From Effusibacillus dendaii (GTDB taxonomy: Bacteria; Bacillota; Bacilli; Tumebacillales; Effusibacillaceae): 64,000 nt of DNA. The stretch spans positions 186,001 through 250,000 of the forward strand of contig NZ_AP023366.1 in assembly GCF_015097055.1 (NCBI RefSeq). Direction: 5' to 3'. The notes under the pieces were generated by a model. It saw only the letters and a program-made list of their open reading frames with translations, did no database searches and was not told the DNA's origin. Of this stretch, positions 46,113 to 54,254 are shown piece after piece. Within the stretch, counting starts at the first letter, position 1; each line of letters begins with the position of its first letter. The translations under genes and the position numbers were made by a program.

Positions 46113-46142
46113 CCCCTGAAGTGTGGCTTCAGGGGCTTTTTT
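46113..46142 (+). terminator. intrinsic terminator after hslU
   Basis: Stem CCCCTGAAG / CTTCAGGGG, loop TGTGG, with a C then six T. Confidence 0.88.
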
Positions 46143-46152
46143 AACAGCTTAA

Positions 46153-46194
46153 AAAGTATAAAAATGTGATATTCCATCACCATTTTTATACTTT
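46153..46194. repeat. long A/T-rich inverted repeat between hslU and flgB
   Basis: Perfect 14-bp arms AAAGTATAAAAATG / CATTTTTATACTTT around a 14-base centre that can add a few pairs (TGAT / ATCA). It could be a second terminator-like hairpin or an operator ahead of the flagellar operon. Confidence 0.6.
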
Positions 46195-46205
46195 CGGCTG
46201 TCGAA

Positions 46206-46264
46206 AAAGGCTTCCTCTATTAGACGCTGTTTCTTCTTGAATATGCTTCGGTAGAAGCCTTTTT
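46206..46264 (+). terminator. second terminator-like inverted repeat before flgB
   Basis: AAAAAGGCTTC (46207-46217 region) and GAAGCCTTTTTT (from 46253) can pair over a loop of about 36 bases and end in a T run, resembling a terminator. It isolates the flagellar operon from hslU. Confidence 0.5.
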
Positions 46265-46294
46265 TACTCCTGTTTTGTCGAAAGGTGCAGGATT

Positions 46295-46322
46295 TTGAAA
46301 GACCCTGACGAACTAGTAAAAT
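46295..46322 (+). promoter_or_regulatory. sigma-A type promoter of the fla/che operon
   Basis: TTGAAA (46295-46300), 16-base spacer, TAAAAT (46317-46322), 25 bases upstream of the flgB start. No sigma-D-like element (TAAA-N15-GCCGATAT) was seen nearby. Confidence 0.6.
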
Positions 46323-46346
46323 AAACCTCTTGTGGAGGGAACCGTA

Positions 46347-46757
46347 GTGAGTTTTTTTGATACAAAATCCATGCAGATTTATGAGCGGTCCTTGGATGCC
46401 GCAAGTTTGCGCCAGAAAGTGTTGGCCAATAACATCGCCAACATTGATACCCCCAATTTTAAACGGAGCGATGTATCGTTTGACGATGTTTTGCTGGACT
46501 ATTTAAACGGTGCTTCCGCGTTGCCCGGAATGATCACAAATCCTCGCCACATTCCGATCGGAGTCCAATCCTTCAGTCAGATTCAACCGGAGATTGTTGT
46601 GGAGAATTCGACAACGGTGAACAACAATGGCAACAATGTGGATGTTGACTCGGAAATGACTCAACTTGCTGTCAACCAGATCAAGTATAACTTGCTGGTT
46701 CAAGAGTTAAACGGCCATCTGTCGAGATTGCGGACCGCTATTCAAGGAGGGCGTTAA
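46347..46757 (+). CDS. flgB: flagellar basal-body rod protein FlgB
   Basis: 136 residues from GTG 46347 (TGGAGGG 8 bases before); the frame opens earlier at 46332 but the extra residues are not conserved. N-terminal heptad-rich part with VLANNIANIDTPNFKRSDVSFDD, the rod-protein signature, and a C-terminal amphipathic helix. Rod subunit next to the MS ring. First gene of the fla/che operon; overlaps none, flgC starts 3 bases later. Confidence 0.95.
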   Translation: MSFFDTKSMQIYERSLDAASLRQKVLANNIANIDTPNFKRSDVSFDDVLLDYLNGASALPGMITNPRHIPIGVQSFSQIQPEIVVENSTTVNNNGNNVDVDSEMTQLAVNQIKYNLLVQELNGHLSRLRTAIQGGR

Positions 46758-46759
46758 AA

Positions 46760-47224
46760 ATGGGGTTGTTTGATGGCATTAATATCAGCGCATCCGGTTT
46801 GACCGCACAGAGGTTGCGGATGGACGTGATTGCAAACAACATTGCGAATGCGGAGTCTACCCGTTCGGTGGATGACCCTGCGCGTCCTTACCAAAGAGAG
46901 CAGGTAATCTTCGAGGCTGTTCAGCCGGGAACGAATTTTGCGTCAGTGCTGCAAAATCAGTTGCAAGCTCCGGGTCAGGGGGTTCGCGTTGCGGCCGTTC
47001 AAAAGGATGAAGAAACGCCTTACAAGTTGGTTTACGATCCGAAACATCCGGATGCTGTTAAGGATCCGACGGATCCGATGTACGGGTATGTGAAAATGCC
47101 GAATGTAGATGTTACAACCGAAATGGTGGATATGATTTCGGCGTCGCGTTCTTATGAGGCGAACGTGACAGCGGTAAATGCCTCAAAAGCGATTGCGATG
47201 CGGGCGTTAGAAATTGGGAAATAG
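46760..47224 (+). CDS. flgC: flagellar basal-body rod protein FlgC
   Basis: 154 residues. Signature GLTAQRLRMDVIANNIANAESTRS near the N-terminus; C-terminal helix with EANVTAVNASKAIAMRALEIGK. Proximal rod subunit. RBS AGGAGGG overlaps the flgB end; the ATG is preceded by GGCGTTAAAA. Confidence 0.95.
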   Translation: MGLFDGINISASGLTAQRLRMDVIANNIANAESTRSVDDPARPYQREQVIFEAVQPGTNFASVLQNQLQAPGQGVRVAAVQKDEETPYKLVYDPKHPDAVKDPTDPMYGYVKMPNVDVTTEMVDMISASRSYEANVTAVNASKAIAMRALEIGK

Positions 47225-47234
47225 GTGATCGAGC

Positions 47235-47525
47235 ATGATGAATCCGGTGTCAAACATGTTTCCGGTGATGGCTGGAACATCTGATAATAAACCGTCTGCA
47301 ACAGAAAACTCTTTTTCGAAAGTGTTAGGCGACGCGTTAAACAAAGTGGCCGATTTGGAAACGGAATCGGCGAATATCGGGGAGCAATTGGCTGCCGGAC
47401 AAGGGCCTGATTTGCATACGGCCATGATTGCCGGTGAAAAAGCGTCGCTAGCCGTTCAACTGACCGTCCAGGTTCGTAACCGGGCGGTGGAAGCGTATCA
47501 AGAAATCATGCGCATGCAGATGTAA
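47235..47525 (+). CDS. fliE: flagellar hook-basal body protein FliE
   Basis: 96 residues. Conserved C-terminal VQLTVQVRNRAVEAYQEIMRMQM and central SFSKVLGDALNKVADLE. Adaptor joining MS ring and rod. Spacing of 10 bases after flgC. Confidence 0.95.
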   Translation: MMNPVSNMFPVMAGTSDNKPSATENSFSKVLGDALNKVADLETESANIGEQLAAGQGPDLHTAMIAGEKASLAVQLTVQVRNRAVEAYQEIMRMQM

Positions 47526-47561
47526 AATCGTTAGTTCAAGACATGGTTATGAGGTGGCAAA

Positions 47562-49082
47562 GTGAACCAACAAATTCGTGAACTGATTGGGCGCCTTTCG
47601 GAGTATTGGAAACAACTGGAGCCTCATCAACGCCGGAATCTGATGATTGCCGGGATCTTCTTTGTCATCACGGTTGCGCTTCTCAGTTGGTTCGCGTTTC
47701 GTCCGAATTATGTGGCGGTCTACTCGAATTTGGAAGCAAATGCAGCGGGAGAAATTGTCGCAAAACTGGATGAGATGAAGATTCCAAATCAAGTCCAGGG
47801 GACGAGTGTTTTGGTGCCGGAACAATATGCGGACCGTGCGCGTGTTCAACTGGCCATGAACAATTTGCCGCAAACCGGGTATATCGATTTTGGGATTTTT
47901 AATCAACAAAGCGTAATCGGCATGACAGAAAACGAGTTTAATGTGAAATATTTAAACGCTTTGCAGGGAAGCATTGCGAACACGATCCGTTCGGTTCAGG
48001 GCATTCAGGACGCACAGGTACATATCGTCATGCAGGATCAAACGCTGTTTCTGAAACCGGACCGGCAGGATGCCAAAGCGTCTGTTCTCTTGAAAGTGGC
48101 TCCCGGAGTCAAGCTTACGCATGAACAGGTTCTTGGAATTCGACAATTGGTATCCGGTTCTGTGCAAGGATTAAAACCGGAAAACATAACGATCATTGAT
48201 CAAAACGGAGTCCGTCTGCTGGAAGACGGGGAGCAGCCGAACAACCAGACAGGTCCAGGCGCCGATAAAGAATTGCAAGTTCGCAAGCAGATTCGACAGG
48301 ATTATGAGCAAAAAATCCGCAATGCGTTGGAACGAATGTACGGGTATGGAAACGTGGAAGTAATCGTCAACCCGGAAGTTTCGTTTGATAAAGTGCAGCG
48401 GACGGATGAACAGTATGCTTCTCCGATCCAGGGAAGCGATCAGGGAATTGTTCGCTCGGAGCAGAGAACGAGCGAATCGACTCAGAATACTGCGGCTCCT
48501 GTCACAGGTCCAGCCGGCAATGCGACAAACAACGTCAATTCACAAACGAAGTCGGCGACAGGCAGCAACAGCAGCACTGACAAACGGACGCAAACGACCA
48601 ACTATGAAATTAATAAATCGATCATCCAAACCGCCGGACAAGCGTTTACCGTCAAAAAAGTCTCCGTATCCGTACTGCTGAACGGAACCGTCAACAATCA
48701 ACAGAAACAGGATATTACCAATCTGGTAGCGACGGCGATAGGATACAAAAATGACGGAACCAATAACACGGATATTACGGTTATGGGCTCAACCTTCCAG
48801 GCGCCGCAGAATCCTTTCCAGCCCGCTTGGTATCAGAATCCTTGGGCGATTGGCGGTATCGTGGCAGGCTTGCTGTTGCTGGGCGGCGGAGCGTATGTGA
48901 TTGCCCGCAGACGGCGAGCGGCCAGCGAAGAGGAGGATCTGCAGCCGGTTCCGGTCTCACAAGTTCCTGTTCTGCCGGAAGAAACATCTCAACAACGCAT
49001 GAGAAAACAACTGGAAAAAATGGTCAACCAAAAACCGGAAGAATTCACCAATCTGCTGCGGACATGGCTTGCAGAAGAGTAG
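47562..49082 (+). CDS. fliF: flagellar MS-ring protein FliF
   Basis: 506 residues. Two membrane helices (about residues 27-47 and 426-446) flank the large periplasmic-side region of the ring; a Gln/Ser/Thr-rich stretch lies about residues 310-350. C-terminal tail (QKPEEFTNLLRTWLAEE) binds FliG. GTG 47562 has GAGGTGG upstream. Confidence 0.96.
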   Translation: MNQQIRELIGRLSEYWKQLEPHQRRNLMIAGIFFVITVALLSWFAFRPNYVAVYSNLEANAAGEIVAKLDEMKIPNQVQGTSVLVPEQYADRARVQLAMNNLPQTGYIDFGIFNQQSVIGMTENEFNVKYLNALQGSIANTIRSVQGIQDAQVHIVMQDQTLFLKPDRQDAKASVLLKVAPGVKLTHEQVLGIRQLVSGSVQGLKPENITIIDQNGVRLLEDGEQPNNQTGPGADKELQVRKQIRQDYEQKIRNALERMYGYGNVEVIVNPEVSFDKVQRTDEQYASPIQGSDQGIVRSEQRTSESTQNTAAPVTGPAGNATNNVNSQTKSATGSNSSTDKRTQTTNYEINKSIIQTAGQAFTVKKVSVSVLLNGTVNNQQKQDITNLVATAIGYKNDGTNNTDITVMGSTFQAPQNPFQPAWYQNPWAIGGIVAGLLLLGGGAYVIARRRRAASEEEDLQPVPVSQVPVLPEETSQQRMRKQLEKMVNQKPEEFTNLLRTWLAEE

Positions 49083-49094
49083 GAGTGACCTGAC

Positions 49095-50105
49095 ATGGCG
49101 CGTGCACCGAAATTGTCCGGTCGCCAAAAGGCCGCGATTCTGCTGGTATCTTTAGGTCCGGAAATTTCCGCGAAAATTTTTAAGCATCTGCGGGATGATG
49201 AAGTGGAGCAGTTGACACTGGAAATTGCAAATGTTCGTAGGATTGAGCCGGAACAGAAAGAACAAGTTTTGGAAGAGTTCCACCAAATTTGTATAGCGCA
49301 AGAATATATTTCGGCAGGCGGTATTGATTACGCCAAGGAAGTGTTGGAGAAAGCGCTGGGAAACCAGAAGGCAATCGAAATCATTAACCGTTTGACAGCA
49401 TCTTTGCAGGTAAGGCCTTTCGAGTTTGCCCGCAAGGCAGATCCGAATCAGATTTTGAACTTTATTCAGAATGAGCATCCGCAAATTATTGCATTGGTGT
49501 TGTCCTATTTGGAGCCTCCTCAGGCTGGCATGATTCTATCGGCGCTGCCGCAGGAATTGCAGGTTGATGTGGCAAGACGGATCGCTTTGATGGACCGCAC
49601 TTCGCCTGAAGTGGTAAGTGATGTAGAACAAGTTTTGGAAAACAAACTGTCGCAAATGGCTGTTCATGACTTTTCGGCAGGCGGTGGCATCGACGGTATC
49701 GTACAAGTGCTTAACGGTGTCGACCGGGCGACGGAAAAAACGATTCTGGAGGCTCTGGAACTGCAGGATCCGGAACTGGCGGACGAAATCAAGAAGCGGA
49801 TGTTTGTGTTCGAGGATATTGTGCTGCTTGATAACCGAGCGATTCAGCGAGTCATTCGCGATGTGGAAACATCCGATCTGCAATTGGCGTTGAAAGTGGC
49901 CAGCGAAGACGTACAGGGATTGGTGTTCAAAAATATGTCGAAACGAATGGCCGAAACATTCAAGCAGGATATGGAATTTATGGGGCCTGTCCGATTGCGT
50001 GATGTGGAAGAAGCGCAGCAGCGGATTGTAGGTGTGATCCGCCGCCTGGAAGAAAGCGGCGAAATTGTGATTGCCCGTGGCGGAGGTGATGACGTCATTG
50101 TCTAA
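49095..50105 (+). CDS. fliG: flagellar motor switch protein FliG
   Basis: 336 residues. LSGRQKAAILLVSLGPEISAKIFKHL opens the N-terminal domain; the middle-domain EHPQ motif is NEHPQIIALVLSYL; the C-terminal domain carries the charged torque helix (RVIRDVETSDLQLALK). It links FliF to FliM and generates torque. RBS AGGAG overlaps the fliF stop region. Confidence 0.97.
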   Translation: MARAPKLSGRQKAAILLVSLGPEISAKIFKHLRDDEVEQLTLEIANVRRIEPEQKEQVLEEFHQICIAQEYISAGGIDYAKEVLEKALGNQKAIEIINRLTASLQVRPFEFARKADPNQILNFIQNEHPQIIALVLSYLEPPQAGMILSALPQELQVDVARRIALMDRTSPEVVSDVEQVLENKLSQMAVHDFSAGGGIDGIVQVLNGVDRATEKTILEALELQDPELADEIKKRMFVFEDIVLLDNRAIQRVIRDVETSDLQLALKVASEDVQGLVFKNMSKRMAETFKQDMEFMGPVRLRDVEEAQQRIVGVIRRLEESGEIVIARGGGDDVIV

Positions 50106-50892
50106 GATCGTGAAATCTTTTTATGCCACAGTCAATGGTCAGCGAAGGATTGATACGATTCCGGTGGTAACGTACGTCACGCCGCCTGTTTCGGGAACGG
50201 ATTCGACAGATACAAACGACTGTTTACCAGTCGCCCTTACACCGGAAGAACTGTTGCAAGAGGCGAAGGAACAGGCCGAAAAAATTCTGTCGGACGCGCG
50301 TACGGAAGCGGAGCGCATTTTGCGGGAGGCGGCAGATCAAGCGGAAACGATCCGTTTGCAGGCGAAAGCGCAGGCGGAACAATTGTTAGACGACAGTCGG
50401 CGAGAAGGGGTCGAACAAGGGGTACAAGAAGGCCGATTCGCCGCGCAGGCTGAATATCAGGAGCAGGTGGAACATCTGTTGCAATTGATCCGGCAGACGG
50501 AGGAAGACCGACAGCAATATCTCCTGCAAACAGAGCCGCAGTTGCTGCAGCTTGCCTGCGAGATTGCCCGCAAAATTATTGGACAAGAATTGGCGACAGA
50601 CCCCGGTTGGATAGAGAATACAGTGAAAGCGGCAATCGCAGAACTGGTCGACCGGTCTGTTGTTGAGCTGTATGTACACCCGGAAGATGCGGTTCGTTTG
50701 CTGGACAAAAAAGACGATCTGATCGCTCAATCGTCGGGCAAAGTCAACCTGCAGATACATGCGGATCCGACAATCGAGAAGGGCGGCTGTGTGCTGCGGA
50801 CACCGCTTGGGACAGTGGACGGACGCATCGATACTCAACTTCAAGAGGTGAAACAGGCGTTGTTGGAGGCTGCAGCAACCCGTCTGCCATGA
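50089..50892 (+). CDS. fliH: flagellar export stator protein FliH
   Basis: 267 residues from ATG 50089, which overlaps the fliG end by 17 bases (GGAGG 2 bases upstream; TTG 50098 is the other choice). Long charged helices (EEAKEQAEKILSDARTEAER) suggest a coiled coil; the C-terminal half LLQLACEIARKIIGQEL resembles the V-type ATPase stator E subunit. It regulates FliI and stops before fliI by ATGA overlap. Confidence 0.9.
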   Translation: MTSLSKIVKSFYATVNGQRRIDTIPVVTYVTPPVSGTDSTDTNDCLPVALTPEELLQEAKEQAEKILSDARTEAERILREAADQAETIRLQAKAQAEQLLDDSRREGVEQGVQEGRFAAQAEYQEQVEHLLQLIRQTEEDRQQYLLQTEPQLLQLACEIARKIIGQELATDPGWIENTVKAAIAELVDRSVVELYVHPEDAVRLLDKKDDLIAQSSGKVNLQIHADPTIEKGGCVLRTPLGTVDGRIDTQLQEVKQALLEAAATRLP

Positions 50893-52214
50893 AACAATTC
50901 CCTTTGCAGCATTATTTGCAAATCATCAGACAATCGTCTCGTTTTGTTCATTATGGAAGAGTCAAACAGGTCATTGGACTGACGATTGAAGCACATGGTC
51001 CAGCTGCCAAAATGGGCGATGTTTGTTGGATTTATCCGGCGAATCATAATGTGCCCTGTATGGCGGAAGTGGTTGGGTTTCGAGATGATCGCGTGTTGCT
51101 CATGCCGCTTGGCGATTTGGGAGCGATTGCGCCTGGCAGCGAAGTGAGGGGTACTGGCAGAGCGCTGCATGTCACCGTCGGTGCGCAGTTGTTGGGGAGG
51201 ATTTTGAACGGACTCGGCGAGCCGATTGACGAGTTGGGACCGCTGGCAAGCAGCGACGAACGGCCGACCGAAAACGAACCTCCCAATCCTTTGGCCCGAC
51301 CCGTCATCCGTTCCCCCTTAAGCGTCGGGGTAAGATGCATTGACTCGTTGTTAAGCGTAGGACGGGGACAACGGATCGGGATTTTTGCCGGCAGCGGGGT
51401 TGGCAAAAGCACTTTGCTGGGTATGATTGCCCGCAATACATCAGCCGATGTCAACGTGATTGCGTTAATCGGTGAACGGGGCAGAGAAGTCCGCGAGTTT
51501 ATCGAAAAAGACCTTGGGCCGGAAGGTCTGGCTCGTTCCGTTCTGGTTGTCGCCACCTCTGATCAACCGGCGCTTGTTCGCATTAAGGGAGCTTCTGTGG
51601 CAACCGCTATCGCGGAGTATTTTCGAGACCAAGGGTTGCATGTCAATTTAATGATGGATTCCATTACCCGTTTCGCAATGGCAAAAAGGGAAGTCGGACT
51701 CGCGGTCGGGGAACCGCCTGCCACAAAAGGCTATCCCCCTTCCGTTTTTGCCGTTTTACCGAAACTTTTGGAACGGGCCGGGACAAGTTCAAAAGGTACG
51801 ATTACCGGTTTTTATACCGTATTGGTGGATGCGGATGACCTTAATGATCCGGTCGCCGATGCGGTCAGAGGAATCCTGGATGGACATGTCGTATTATCTA
51901 GAGAACTTGCAAATAAAGGTCATTTTCCGTCAATTGATGTCTTAAGCAGTGTCAGCCGGGTGATGAACGATCTCGTTTCACCGGATCACCGGAAAGCAGC
52001 GGCGAATTTTAAAAAATTGGCGGCTGCCTACCGGGAGGCGGAGGATTTGATCCATATCGGGGCGTATCGCACCGGTTCAAATCCGATTATAGACAAGTCG
52101 ATTCAGTACCGGGCGCTGATGGACCAGTTTTTGGTTCAAACAGTTGATGAAAAGGCGGATTACGAGACAGCCGTTGAATCGCTTATCGAGTTGTTTGGGG
52201 GAATGGAACTGTGA
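50889..52214 (+). CDS. fliI: flagellar export ATPase FliI
   Basis: 441 residues; Walker A GIFAGSGVGKSTLLG, ERGREVREF and VVATSDQPALVR, which are FliI/F1-beta type. Hexameric ATPase that helps protein export. Start overlaps fliH by 4 bases; end overlaps fliJ by 4. Confidence 0.97.
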   Translation: MKQFPLQHYLQIIRQSSRFVHYGRVKQVIGLTIEAHGPAAKMGDVCWIYPANHNVPCMAEVVGFRDDRVLLMPLGDLGAIAPGSEVRGTGRALHVTVGAQLLGRILNGLGEPIDELGPLASSDERPTENEPPNPLARPVIRSPLSVGVRCIDSLLSVGRGQRIGIFAGSGVGKSTLLGMIARNTSADVNVIALIGERGREVREFIEKDLGPEGLARSVLVVATSDQPALVRIKGASVATAIAEYFRDQGLHVNLMMDSITRFAMAKREVGLAVGEPPATKGYPPSVFAVLPKLLERAGTSSKGTITGFYTVLVDADDLNDPVADAVRGILDGHVVLSRELANKGHFPSIDVLSSVSRVMNDLVSPDHRKAAANFKKLAAAYREAEDLIHIGAYRTGSNPIIDKSIQYRALMDQFLVQTVDEKADYETAVESLIELFGGMEL

Positions 52215-52657
52215 ACGACAAATTGCGGACCACCCATAAAATCGGTTCCTTGAAAGAATCGCTGGCTCGCCAAACAGAACTCGATCTGGCGGAGGCGATC
52301 CGGCAATTGGAGCAGGCGGAATTGGAGCTGCAACAACTGCAAAACGAGTATTATCAACTGGCAGCCGATTTTGACAGGGAACGGCAAACCGGGATTTCTG
52401 GCCAGCAATGGCAGTCCTGGATTCTATGGCTGAATCAGAAACGGCATCAGATCGAACTGAAGCAACAGGTTTGCCGCCATGCGGACGAACATGTAAATCG
52501 GATGAAAGAACTAATGCTGGAACGTCACCGTGAGAAACAAATCTGGCAGCGCTTGTATGAAAAACAGTTGCAGATATGGAAGGAAACGGTCGGCAAACTG
52601 GAGCAGACGGAACTTGACGAAGTGAGCATACGGCAATATCGCGCACAGAATGTTTAA
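52211..52657 (+). CDS. fliJ: flagellar export chaperone FliJ
   Basis: 148 residues from GTG 52211, almost entirely coiled coil (LAEAIRQLEQAELELQQLQNE). FliJ is a general chaperone and part of the FliI hexamer stalk. Overlap with fliI (GTGA) indicates coupling. Confidence 0.88.
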   Translation: MNDKLRTTHKIGSLKESLARQTELDLAEAIRQLEQAELELQQLQNEYYQLAADFDRERQTGISGQQWQSWILWLNQKRHQIELKQQVCRHADEHVNRMKELMLERHREKQIWQRLYEKQLQIWKETVGKLEQTELDEVSIRQYRAQNV

Positions 52658-52710
52658 TAAAGGTTTGCACACACCGGATTTTACCAGTAATCGGAAAGGA
52701 GAGAGAGATA

Positions 52711-54174
52711 ATGGCGGAACAAACGGAACGCAATTACGGAAAGATGGAATGGTTGTTTTACATGATTATCCTTCCGTTGCTGTTTACGAGTGTAATGGTG
52801 GGGTTAGTCCTTCAGTTGATGGGATATAACGTAACCGGAAAGTTGTTGACGGTAGCCCGTCATACCCCGGGGCTGAGCGCCATTATTCCGCCGGACGAAG
52901 CGACAAAACAGGAACAATCGCAAGTCAGCAAATTGCAAAAAATGTTGGAGGATGTAAAACAGGCGTTAGGTATGTCGCAACAGACGAACGACTTGCTGAA
53001 GGCTGATTTGGATACGAAAAATTCGGAACTGGCGAAATTGCAGCAGCAGGCAGCCGATAAATTAAAAGCGGATCAGCAGCTGCAGCAAAACATGGCGCAG
53101 TGGAAACAACAGGCCAAAATGTACAGCAATATGTCGCCGCAAAACGCAGCTTCCATCCTTTCTCAAATGCCTGTGGCTGATGCGAAAAACATCCTGAGTG
53201 TCATGAATGCGGACGCGAAAGCGTCAATTCTCGAAAAAATGGACCCGCAAAAAGCGGCAGGCATTGAATCTGGCGTAGCGGTTCAGAATGCGGCTGCAGC
53301 CAGTCCTTTCACTACGAACCAGGCGAAAGTTTATGGCTTGATGAATCCCGCCAAAGCGGCAGCCGTGTTGTCTTCCATGCCCGTTGCGGATAGCCGCCAA
53401 ATTTTGAGCGGTATGAATCCGGAAAGCCGGGCGCCGATTCTGGAAAACATGGATCCGAAATATGCGGCCAGCATCGAAACGGGTCTGCCGCTGCAAACGT
53501 CAACGCCGACATCAACGCCAACGGCTTCTGCGCCTGTGGCAGGCCCGCCAATTCCAAGTTCGGTTGCTTCTGCGAATGCGAAATCAAGTCCGTATTATAC
53601 AGAAGCTGCCAGAATATACGGTTCGATGTCGCCTGATAAAGCGGCAAGCATTTTATCGCAACTCCCGTTAAAGGAGATTCGTGATGTGATGTATGGAATG
53701 GAACCGGAAGCCCGTTCCAAAATCCTTGAAAAATTGGACCCGAATCTTGCGGCTAGGGTGCAATCCAGCAACGTCAATGAACCTTTCCCTGCACAAGGGC
53801 CGACAAACGTCTACGATGCTATGGATCCTGCAAAAGCGGCAAGTATACTTGCCCAACTGCCGATTGAAACAACTACAGAAAAGTTGATGGAAATGGGGAT
53901 GGACAAACGGGCCGAGATTTTATCGAAGATGAAACCGGAGGATGCAGCGCGCATCTCGATTGAAATGGATAAAGATTATTGGCCGTCCATCAGCAATTGG
54001 AGCACACAGGCAAATATTTATGAGCGAATGGATCCTGCGGCGGCCGCTAAAATCGTTCAGAGTATGCCGCCTGCACAGGCAAAACAGGTAGTGGATGAGA
54101 TGGATCGGGACAAGCGGGATGAAATGATCAAGTATATGGATCCAAAGAAAGTGGCGCAAATCATGCAACAATAG
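52711..54174 (+). CDS. MotE/YlxF-like protein with five MgtE_N-type repeats
   Basis: 487 residues. An N-terminal membrane helix (about residues 13-37) is followed by a coiled coil (residues 70-130). Then come five copies of an about 45-residue MgtE_N-like unit starting near residues 138, 208, 303, 368 and 437. Each has the pattern Y-x2-M-x-P-x2-AA-x-I/V with a later M-D/N-P-x2-A-A. MotE proteins of other Firmicutes usually have one such unit. A Pro/Thr/Ala-rich linker (about 265-295) separates copies two and three. It lies between fliJ and fliK, the usual place of this gene in Bacillus. Role as stator-associated or assembly chaperone is inferred. Confidence 0.88.
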   Translation: MAEQTERNYGKMEWLFYMIILPLLFTSVMVGLVLQLMGYNVTGKLLTVARHTPGLSAIIPPDEATKQEQSQVSKLQKMLEDVKQALGMSQQTNDLLKADLDTKNSELAKLQQQAADKLKADQQLQQNMAQWKQQAKMYSNMSPQNAASILSQMPVADAKNILSVMNADAKASILEKMDPQKAAGIESGVAVQNAAAASPFTTNQAKVYGLMNPAKAAAVLSSMPVADSRQILSGMNPESRAPILENMDPKYAASIETGLPLQTSTPTSTPTASAPVAGPPIPSSVASANAKSSPYYTEAARIYGSMSPDKAASILSQLPLKEIRDVMYGMEPEARSKILEKLDPNLAARVQSSNVNEPFPAQGPTNVYDAMDPAKAASILAQLPIETTTEKLMEMGMDKRAEILSKMKPEDAARISIEMDKDYWPSISNWSTQANIYERMDPAAAAKIVQSMPPAQAKQVVDEMDRDKRDEMIKYMDPKKVAQIMQQ

Positions 54175-54254
54175 CGGGTTTCCGGGTATTGGGAATATCT
54201 ATAAGCCTTCGGGAATTGGCAATTTGGCAATGTCTTTGAGAGGAGGTGATAACG

